NCBI GenBank assembly: GCA_032158295.1
Contig: CM063247.1
Location: forward strand, 12,134,399 to 12,198,398
Origin: Pycnopodia helianthoides
Lineage: Eukaryota > Echinodermata > Asteroidea > Forcipulatida > Asteriidae
Direction of reading: 5' to 3'
DNA length: 64,000 bases
Shown here: piece by piece, positions 55,801 to 64,000 of the stretch
How the letters are laid out: each line of letters begins with the position of its first letter
Position numbering within the stretch: position 1 is the first letter of the stretch
Position numbers and translations under genes: made by a program
Notes under the pieces: model-generated
Databases searched by the model: none
The model's input: the letters and a program-made list of their open reading frames with translations, nothing else
What the model was told of the DNA's origin: nothing

Positions 55801-56916
55801 ACATTACACCATCATTAAACTGAATTCCCTTATTGTCATGTCAGTGCAAAAACATCTTAACTCTTGTATTTCGCTTAAAATAGCCCGGATGTACACACAA
55901 AACAAGTACGCGCTGAGATACAACGTTTTTGCCCGTAGCATTTTCGTACAAGATAACAACCTTTTTTTTCAAAATTGAGATACAACGTTTTCGCACTGAC
56001 GTGACGGTATGGTAGCTAACGCTCATGGACCTCCACCACACTACACCTACATCAAACTGTTTTCCCTTATCAGAAAGTGTTGTAGAATAAGTTCATGTTG
56101 GTATTAGTGATCAATATCTTAACATTCAATTGCTGCATCATTCCTTCCAAGCTTTCTTGCGGATGCTACAGAGATTCATTGCCTGTGAAAATATTGAGAT
56201 TATTTCATTGGCCATAATTTTTAATCGGAGTAAAACTCTAACTTTTATAAAGTTCAGTATTTATTGTCTGATCGAATTCAACTGTTCTCAATTTATTTGT
56301 TTAGAGCGATATAGCCAGTGAGAGACCAGGCGTCTTTGACTGCATCAAGGAGGGTTTCTGTCGTCTCGTCGGCTGGGGCATCCCTCAAACCACCAACCTC
56401 CTCCCCGTCTACACCCTACTCCTTCCCACAGTCCTCCACTCGCTCCTCAAGTACATCATCTCCTCCGTCATCCAATTTGTCATCCTTCAAGTCATGCAAC
56501 GAGCCAAAGAGCTACGCCAGAAGGACCAGACTGAAGCCCCGCCCACTCAGAGGAGCATCATGGAGGCGTACTTCCCGGAGCTGCTTGCCAAATTTGCCGG
56601 GAATTTCATCACCGATGTGATTCTGTACCCCCTTGAGACAGTCAACCTAAGGTTGCATTTACAAGGCACCAGGACGATTATCGATAACACGGATAACGGT
56701 TACGGTGTGATACCAATCAGCACGCGGTACGAAGGCATGTTCGAATGCTGCGCGGCGATCATCGCAGATGAAGGGAAGGCGGGACTATACAAAGGGTTTG
56801 GCGCCCTCTTACTACAGTATGCACTCCACGCGACAATCTTGAAGATGATTCAGATTATATATACAAAATTGGCGGAGGATTTTAGCATTGGATTGAAGAG
56901 GCCATCTCCAGAATGA
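52820..56916 (+). CDS. SLC25A46: SLC25A46, mitochondrial outer-membrane carrier-family protein, six coding exons
   Basis: Exons: 52820-52970, 53616-53716, 54745-54822, 55145-55245, 55567-55681, 56305-56916. They total 1158 nt and 385 aa (human 418), with all junctions in phase. Exon 1 encodes a short hydrophilic N-terminus, poorly conserved in the family. The conserved part starts near residue 52 with [20 protein letters not shown] and FRRQCQ. Further on are [39 protein letters not shown] and [18 protein letters not shown], nearly identical to human. SLC25A46 sits in the outer mitochondrial membrane and affects fission/fusion, cristae and lipid handling; no transported substrate is established. 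The ATG at 52820 is the first in frame after an upstream stop. An N-terminus about 35 aa shorter than human is plausible. Intron 2 carries a LINE remnant and intron 3 a MITE-like element. Confidence 0.96.
54062..54200 (-). mobile_element. Non-LTR retrotransposon remnant (C-terminal end of reverse-transcriptase ORF)
   Basis: The minus strand reads [18 protein letters not shown], then [15 protein letters not shown], the standard C-terminal motif of LINE polyproteins. The rest of the ORF is absent. It lies in SLC25A46 intron 2, antisense to the gene. Confidence 0.7.
54411..54434. repeat. AAAT microsatellite
   Basis: Six consecutive AAAT units. Confidence 0.9.
54958..55111. mobile_element. MITE-like element of the ATAGACC family
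   Basis: Ends ATAGACCTTC and AGAGGTCT. It contains the inverse of the 14896-15032 block (tcagtgagggcgctgtttga, gcttgtgatgtcat). It lies just upstream of SLC25A46 exon 4. Confidence 0.5.
55780..56085. repeat. Intronic direct repeats in SLC25A46 intron 5
   Basis: The block ccaccacattacacc...ttcccttat at about 55797 recurs as ccaccacactacacc...ttcccttat at about 56034. A second motif, gagatacaacgttttt, occurs twice between them. It may be a decayed element; the class is unknown. Confidence 0.4.
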
Positions 56917-59030
56917 CAGTAGAGACTCAGTATGTGCAGTATACAGCCCCATAACGTGGGCTCAATTCCACTGATATCGCGATGTGCTTGGATTGCTCTT
57001 ACTATGAGCAAGCTGATGATGCCATCTTTAATGACTAGACGAAATGTAAAATCATAATAGACTGTGTAAGCCTTGTTTGTAATGACCCCTTGCAAGATGT
57101 GCAGCGCACTTACACGCGCCTATCCTGTCCCCCATTTTGGGTGTCAAAATGTACACCAAAAAATTGACCCCCAAAATGGTGGAAATGATTATTATGCGCA
57201 TTTTGCGGAGGTGTGTTCGGCATTTAAAAAGGGTCAATAAACAAAACGTCCCGTACAATGTGCCCAAAGGTTCTTGGAAGTTAGAATTTGGCGTACAAGA
57301 CTGGCACAATGCACAGTCAAATGGAATACATAATACATTTACCCGGGCTCAAGTGTAAGCCCGGGTCTAAATTGGCGGGTGTGGCTGCTGCTAAGGGAAG
57401 TCTACACATCTTTTCGCTTGTCAATCTAGCCAAAGCCACCAATTCGAACACGGCTTAATTGTCATCTTTTACATGTAAAACTGATACATGTATGGCATGA
57501 GATGCGTTTTTATTCCTTCATCCAAATTCATTTTGTCTTCATTAAGTTTTCAATGTGTAGACAAAACATATTTGCAGGCCTGATACTTCAGTCTTGTAAT
57601 TTTTAGGCAAGGCAGTTTTTACTTAGTAAAGGGCACCTCTTTGAGTGAAATTTGTACCGCAATTAAATTTGTACCGGAATATTTTAAGGGGCACCGAGGC
57701 AATGGCCAGGGCATGGAGGCAATCGCCCCTAGTGAAGTACCAGGGCTGTCTTTGCATGTATGATTGTCATTTTGAATTGGAAGCACCAATTAATTTATTC
57801 TAATTATGCAGTACATACAAGTGTAATGTTTGTTTCTTTTCTGTACAGGATTGTCTGGAAGATTAATACTGTTGGTTTAATTGGCATGAGTGTTGGTAGT
57901 CAGCTTGTATTTCAATTAAAATGCATGGAATATTATTTCCAAAACCCACCCTCTTATCTGCCACTGGAAAAAAAAATAATAATTTGAATTCCAGAAAATA
58001 TGTTCTTATCTGACGTGGCAAGCCAACAGGCAATGTCATTACCATGCAGGGAAGACGGGGGTCATAATTACACTGTTATTCCCATTAATAAACACCTTTA
58101 ACAACAAAACTGTAAAAATCTTCAGAATTTGTGATTTTTCATTCGCCGATATTTTTTCGAAATGTTCTACTCGTGTTCAAAGACCATTCCTTACATCCCC
58201 TTACCCAGTATTAACTATCTATGCATATTTTCAAGAACCAGACTTCGAGCTCTGAAAATTGACAATTCTATATATGGAAATACTTGGGTTGGTGTTCAGT
58301 TTTTGCTTAGCATTATGTTGGTTTTTATGTGCGTACCAGTTACTATAAAATGATACATTGTTTATGCATTCAGCATTCACGCATACGCGTGGTATGCGCT
58401 TGCACCCCAAAAATATATTTGAAAAATACGCTCAAAGAGAACTGCTGATTCGATAGATCCCTGCACACATTCCCTGCTTTTACACAATTATGTTTTTTTC
58501 GGGCCAATTATTTGCTAGTTCACAAAGCCTTAAAAAGAATCACAGTTCACAGAATCTTGATATCGCATATTAAAACGCCGTCGTGTGACCAGTCTTGGAC
58601 CAATCAGAGTGCATAAACTCTCTGAGGTTGTTTATTAATATTACTTAGAGAACACCATCACTAGGAAATTGTATTATCTAATTTGATTTTGAGAAGTTCC
58701 AATAACCAATGCATTACCACTTTGCTCTTTACCAAATGTCAATCCTTTTAGTAAATTTCATTTGATGAATTCAGTTTTTATTGTCCAACTACACACCTAT
58801 TGTCAATTTGTTTAACAAATACAGTGCATTATAACACAAATCTGATTGACGACGCTAGCTTCCTTATGACGTGCAGTATGTTGACTTGACTCAATTTACA
58901 AAATAAATATATCAACTTTCATCACGTACAGGTTTTTGAGTTTGTGTCGTGTACTTTGATAGTCAGTGTTGTACAAAACCAGTAGAAATAGGCTGAGAAT
59001 AAAAGGTCAACACCATGAGGAACAATTGTA

Positions 59031-59366
59031 GGGTGTCATGACCGAGCGGCTTAGAGCATCAGATTCAAGTTGTGTTGGTTAAGTCATTGGGGTGTGGGTT
59101 CGAATCCTGGTCATGACACTTGTGTCCTCTAGCAAGATGCTTTACTATAATTGCTTCTCTTCACCCAGGGGTATAAATGGGTAACTGCAAGGGTAGAGGT
59201 TGATACTGTGTTTGAAAAAGCCACGGCAGCTCGGGGGGGGGGGCTGTATACTTCCCAGGGAGCTGAGAAAGATTACAGGAATGCTATTGGCACAATGACC
59301 AGGGCACTTATGTAAAGTGCACTGATACGTTACTGTAAAATGCGCTCTATAAGAACTAGTTGTTTA
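59031..59366 (+). mobile_element. tRNA-derived SINE, family B, full-length copy
   Basis: A tRNA-like head of about 90 nt carries GTGTCATGACCGAGCGGCTT (box A region), a long variable arm and GGTTCGAATCC (box B), closed by the complementary TGGTCATGACAC. It resembles a class II (Leu/Ser-type) tRNA. A body of about 240 bp follows, ending with gcgctctataagaactag. Fragments occur at 416, 11345, 21175, 22000 and 45045. Confidence 0.8.
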
Positions 59367-59475
59367 TTCATTTAGAGGTCCTCTGTCCTCATGATACACA
59401 AATGTGTAAACTTGTATTAACAGTACCTTCCATGGAAATATTACAAAAGAGACAGTGCATCCTCGAAAAAACAGT

Positions 59476-60118
59476 AAGGTGAATTTAAATCTTTGAAATG
59501 GGCAAGTAAAACTACCAAAGTGGACAAGTTAACATGATAAACCCAGGTAAGGTGAATTCATTTGTTTTAAACGGGCAAGTAAAATATAAAAGTGGCCAAA
59601 TTAATTAGCAGGTGACTAGTGTTACAGGATGCTTAAAATATGATAAAAGTTGAATTTGAATTTTTGAAATGGGCAATTAAAGTTACAAAATTTGACATGT
59701 TAATAAGTAGATGACTAGTGTTAAAGGATGCTCAAAATATGATAAATCAGGTAAAGTGAATTGAAATTTGTGAAAAATAGCTGTAAGTGAAAATACAAAA
59801 GTGCTTATGTTGATGGGTACGTGACTTGTGCAGGCATAATAGTTGGTCCTTGGAAAAAAAGTAGGTACAAGGACTAGAGTACATGTACAAGGACTGATCA
59901 ACATGTTCACATGGCTTAGGTAGGCTTCAATGGACCTTTTCAGGCTATTTAATTTCCAAGGGCAAAAACAGGCTATCAGGCTAATCAGGCTATGTAATCA
60001 AAGTAGGAAAAATAGTAAGGGATCAAAGTAGGAAGAATATCATGCCTGCTTGTATTAAAATATGATAAATCAGGTATAAAGTTAATTAAAATTTTGAAAA
60101 TGGATAAGTGAAAAATAC
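59476..60118 (+). repeat. Degenerate tandem array, unit about 100 bp
   Basis: Repeated landmarks in each unit: (g)gtgaattnaaatttttgaaa, atgggcaagtaaaa, acaaaagtgg, gatgactagtgtt and aaaatatgataaatcaggta. About four to five units are visible. An unrelated insertion lies between about 59845 and 60050. Confidence 0.65.
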
Positions 60119-60500
60119 TTAAAGGAACATTACAGAATTGGTAAGAACAAATATACTTTTTGATCACAGATTTACATAAAACTTTCACGGTCTAATGATG
60201 ATAGTAGAAAACATCCCTTGAAATATTTCTGTCTGAAATGCCATATTTGATGAGAAATGAATAAACTAACTTGCCGATTGGAGTTTATCGCTCAGTGAGC
60301 GTTTTATTCATTTGTTGAATCTATATGATTTCATGCAAAATGTGTAATCGGTTTTTCACTTTTTTCTCATGACCCAGATGGTCAATCGATCTCAAACTTC
60401 TACAGGTTTGTCAGTTTATGTATATGGTGGATTACATAAAGTGCTTACACTGCCAGCAACTATTTTGTTAGCAAAAACCAATTCTGTAATGTTCCTTTAA
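60119..60500. mobile_element. TTAA-flanked MITE, copy 2
   Basis: Bounded by TTAA, with termini AGGAACATTACAGAATTGG and CCAATTCTGTAATGTTCCT. It is the inverted counterpart of 48333-48707, sharing for example gtggattacataaagtgctt and its complement. It has split a unit of the neighbouring tandem array: gttacatgacttgtgttgaa resumes after it. Confidence 0.75.
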
Positions 60501-61639
60501 TATGTTACATGACTTGTGTTGAAGGTTTGGGTAACATCTATAATAATCTCTTATTGGTTGGTTAGGTCTTGACATTTCAACAGTATTGCCCCGTCAAGAA
60601 ATGCCAAATAATTCCACCCAAACACATCGTAGATAATTGTAAAAGTTAATAGTCATCTTTTATTACAGATTTGAGTAATTGTTTATACATAAAGGAGGCC
60701 GCAACTCTTTGCAACAAATTACACCTTTAGCCTACAGACTTTGCAGAAAGCTAAACGGTTATGGCTGTACAGTCATAGTGTACATTCAACCTTTGGACGT
60801 CAATTTGTTTTTCAAAGGCAAACTTAAATAAAGCCACCTGGGCTCAAATGTTCTTCATCTACATTTATATTTCTACACTACTACCGGATATTACATTATG
60901 GAAATGTATCTATGAAGTACTTGGCCCCGCCCACAAATATGCTAATGATGTGTAATTGGTATGCATAATTAGTATGCGCATACAAAAAACGGTTGGAAAA
61001 GCACAAAATGTCATACCATCAATATGATCAGAAAGAAAGGACATGACAGAAGGGCCCATAAGGTGGTTGGTCCTAAACGCTCACTGATTATTCAATCAAG
61101 CTCGTTATTTAAATATTATGAATATGGTAATTGAATTCATAAGATAACCCCATTACAAATACATATAGTGCAAATGCTTTTATTTATTGAAGTTTTTTCT
61201 CATCAGTCGGTTTCCTTGCCAAATATCTTGATAGTTATCACTATGAAGCATCAGGAACCACACATAGCTGAGAATGTTTCCAAAGTGTTATTTACATCCA
61301 ACCCAAATCACATGACTGACTTTTCATGACAAATCTTGAACACAAAAGATAAAAAATGACATATCAAGACCAGCTGCATTTTGCTTTATGTGTTAATTAA
61401 AGGAAGGGAAATTAGCATAATATTTCGTAAAGTGGAGCAATTACCTTTTTTTCTTTTCTTTGTGTAAAAACCTTAGAATTTTTGTTTGTTACCTTCTTTT
61501 GCAAATGAAGAGGCAATTGATTGGCGCGGATCTTAGTAGCTAAGTTTGAATTACACTGATCACTAGTGGGCTTTAAAATCAAGAAAAGTAAATAATAATT
61601 AGGGAACAAATATAACAATAACTTAAGAGGTTTATCTTC

Positions 61640-61925
61640 CTCACTTGCAGCTGAGAAGCTGAATTGTGAAGGACGTGGCTACAACCAGGTCGAGCTGCAG
61701 GTATTTGAAGGCGCCTTTGGCAGCCAGCCACTATATGACCATGGAGCAGAAAGTGTTTGATTTTTCTGTAGGGAGGAAAACTGGAGGACCCGGAGAAAAC
61801 CCTCATGGCACAGGAGAGAACCAATGCACAACTCTACTCACATATGGCCCTAGCCGGGAATCGAACCAGGGCCACCTTGGTGAGATGCGAGCGCTTTACA
61901 CACTAGCCATCCATGCCACAAGATC
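61640..61925 (-). mobile_element. tRNA-like SINE fragment with conserved 'ggaggacccggagaaaaccc' body
   Basis: On the minus strand a tRNA-like stretch (atggctagtgtgtaaagcgc, ggttcgattcccggc) is followed by a body whose plus-strand text includes aaactggaggacccggagaa. From memory, similar bodies occur in SINEs of many marine animals. The two ends have not been resolved. Confidence 0.5.
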
Positions 61926-62866
61926 CAAGAAAAGAATCCAACCATCATAAGGTTGATGTGTTGAGTAAAACTATCCGATTCGTCTTATAGACAAAGTTAA
62001 GGACTGGTAACTATTCAAAACTAGTTTCAATCTGAGAGCTCGTTGATCATAAGGCCCACATCGGTACCAATCCTCTGCAGAAAGATTTCAATCTGAAATA
62101 CAGTCAAAGTCAAATACATCTAAAGACCCCATACATCATCGATGTCTAGTTCAACTGCCACAATCACAATAAGCCCAAAGAACAGGCACAAATTCCATGA
62201 CAAAACACAAACTGTTTTTGCCGTTTCACTAAAATGAATTTGATGAAATTTCCATAAGTTGGTCGTGTTTTGTGTTTGGATGGAAATTCAATTTACTCTT
62301 TCAAAAAATTGAATGATGTACTTTCCCTGATTGACTCAATTCATGTGACGTCATCACCGCGATCAATCTTGGCTGTGCCATTTTGGCAGGCAGATTCCCT
62401 GTGTGTTTGGGGCAACCCAAATGCAGTTAGACGCGCACCAAATCGTTAAAAGCAATTTTACTCCAAAACTGGCAGACGACTGATGGCAGACAGGAGCCGC
62501 ATAGGGGTCAATGAGATTAGATTTCAATATTACCATAGTGATTTGTCTGATGACATCACTACTTGCTCAGCAATTCAAATTGATTGATTGATTAACAGCT
62601 CTTTTGATCAATCTTAGTGCTTTGTGAAATTGAAGCTAGGTTCAATGTCATAAAGCTGCTTAGTAGCTAAAAGCATAACAATTTTGCTTACCAGAATAAG
62701 ATTACCAGCCAAAATACCATATGACATGTACTTGTTTATAGTGACTGGTTTCCTGCATATTTTTTTGTCATCACTGCCTATTTTTTTTCTTCACACATCT
62801 ATGAAATTTGGCCCAGGCTGCTTCCTAAAGGTACAGGAAGTCATTGACCCAGCATACGTTAGGTCA

Positions 62867-63050
62867 GGTCCCAATTTCATAGAGCTGCTTAAGCACTAAA
62901 AGTAGCTCAGCACAACAAAATTATGCTTACCAGAATAAGGTTACCAGCCAAAATGCCATTTCACATGTACAATCTGTGACTGGTTTCCTGCCTTAGCAGA
63001 AATTTTCTAAGCAATATTTCTGCTTAAGCAGCTCTATAAAATTGGGCCCA
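62867..63050. mobile_element. Best-preserved copy of the ggcccaatttcat palindrome-ended element
   Basis: It begins ggtcccaatttcatagagct and ends agctctataaaattgggccc, giving imperfect inverted ends of about 30 bp. The inside carries ttaccagccaaaatgccatt and gtgactggtttcctgcctta. A second copy lies next to it at 62640-62830. Confidence 0.65.
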
Positions 63051-63715
63051 GGTCAGAGAAGAGTGACTTCGGCAATGGCTTTTAATATTAGCCGCAGACA
63101 CAACCGACTCTTCTTGGTCAAATGACCTTAGTGTCTTAAAGGAGCAACTTTTGTGTTTGTTGAGTACGAGGGTAACAAGTCCTAAAGGGCCATTCAGAAT
63201 TATCAATGTTTTATAATTTCAATTTTTGTTTTTGTTCAAAATAGCAAAAGGTCAAATCAAGATATTCATTAAAAACACTGATAAATCTGTATGACCACTT
63301 GGCTTAAAATAAAACAAACCAAAAATTCATTGACAATCTCTATAACAAAAAATTTGCAACAAAACCATAACTGCAATATAGTATTTCAAGTAAACTTCTT
63401 GTTTTTTTTTTACAATAATTTGTTTTCAACATTTTTGCAGCATACACAAGGATCTCTGGCCAATTTTTTGATGTACAGTGAAAACATGTCTAACAATAGT
63501 TGTTCACGATGTCATATATATACATGTATGTACACACATATATATACACCAACGAATTTGTAAAAACAATTTTCAATCAGGAAAAAGAACTGAGCCTACA
63601 TCTACAAAATGAAACAGCTTGTCAGTTTCTGTAATTATAATATTTAGATATAAAAGTATCCAATACATCTAACGCTAAGGCAAAAGCTGAATAACTCATG
63701 ACCGGAATTCTTTAC

Positions 63716-63846
63716 TTATCTGCATATAGTTGTATGCTGATGAATATTCAACATTAACAGATCTGCATTTGGATCTCCTAACCTCTTGACAAATATGCAT
63801 ATAATTACATGCTCGTGAATATGCAACATTAAATGATCCGCATTTC
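63716..63846 (+). promoter_or_regulatory. Duplicated module with octamer-like ATGCATAT/TATGCAA motifs
   Basis: Two related units of about 55 bp at 63716-63770 and 63791-63846. Each has tgcatata, a trinucleotide-spaced gctg/gctcgtgaatat, gcaacatt or tcaacatt, and gatc(c)gcatt. ATGCATAT and TATGCAA resemble POU-domain octamer half sites. Regulatory function is a guess. Confidence 0.3.
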
Positions 63847-64000
63847 ATTGTCCAAGCAATAGACCGATCCATAAAGCCCCACCCCCTTAACATATTGACT
63901 AATCACAGCATTGGCTACAGCGCCACTGCACACGTGGGCAGCACATCTGCATCTCTCCAATGCCACACTCATGTCACGAACGTGCACACTTCAAGTGTGC

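Larger units (their letters stand above)
56917..64000. other. Distal region after SLC25A46 without a recognised gene
   Basis: It starts with the SLC25A46 3'UTR (an AATAAA at about 57235). It then holds dispersed repeats (57130-57250, 57580-57745), a full SINE (59031-59366), a degenerate tandem array (59476-60118) invaded by a MITE, a tRNA-like repeat (61640-61925), two palindrome-ended repeats (62640-63050) and a duplicated octamer-like module (63716-63846). Short ORFs here show no recognisable domain. The last 150 bp is less AT-rich and could be the promoter side of a gene beyond the window. Confidence 0.5.

Noticed and set aside
61666..61950. Plus-strand ORF of 94 codons with GGPGENPHGTGENQ
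   Set aside because: It is a translation of a tRNA-derived SINE body, not a gene.

Overview
This is a metazoan nuclear genomic window. It is AT-rich, has many introns, and is full of short dispersed repeats. All six genes I can identify are conserved eukaryotic protein-coding genes with GT-AG introns. No bacterial, viral or organellar genes are visible. The gene set (ten-finger ZXD zinc-finger protein, EDC3, PTS, SAXO, PSMA4, SLC25A46), the tRNA-derived SINEs and the palindromic MITE-like elements suggest an invertebrate deuterostome. An echinoderm such as a sea star is my best guess, but the sequence alone does not prove it.

Layout. 2-13083 (-): ZXDA/B/C-type zinc-finger gene, 12 coding exons, complete. 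13084-19089: intergenic, with a perfect CRE, an array of short palindromes, a G-rich minisatellite and a tRNA-like foldback element. 19090-25016 (-): EDC3. 25017-27606: intergenic. 27607-29738 (+): PTS. 29739-36441: intergenic and repeat-rich. 36442-42878 (-): SAXO1/2-type axonemal microtubule protein. 42879-46477: intergenic with a probable SAXO promoter. 46478-52554 (-): PSMA4. 52555-52819: a 265-bp divergent promoter. 52820-56916 (+): SLC25A46. 56917-64000: no recognisable gene, but SINEs, MITEs and a degenerate tandem array.

I worked out exon boundaries by hand from splice sites, codon phase and recall of the human homologues. Four genes (ZXD, SAXO, PSMA4, SLC25A46) assemble into uninterrupted frames with consistent phases at every junction. 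The two neighbours EDC3 and PTS do not. Three sites clearly lack one base each and a fourth junction has the wrong phase. All four lie between about 19.1 and 28.5 kb, which points to a locally poor assembly or, less likely, gene decay.

The genes are housekeeping or ciliary and do not form a pathway: mRNA decapping, tetrahydrobiopterin synthesis, the proteasome core, mitochondrial dynamics, axoneme stabilisation and transcription. EDC3, SAXO2 and PSMA4 are also near one another on human chromosome 15q24-25, so part of this cluster may be ancestral linkage. I see no convincing new multi-gene system. The most unusual items are non-coding: the tRNA-headed foldback element, two inverted TTAA-flanked MITEs, direct repeats bracketing PTS, and short-palindrome and G-rich arrays upstream of the zinc-finger gene.
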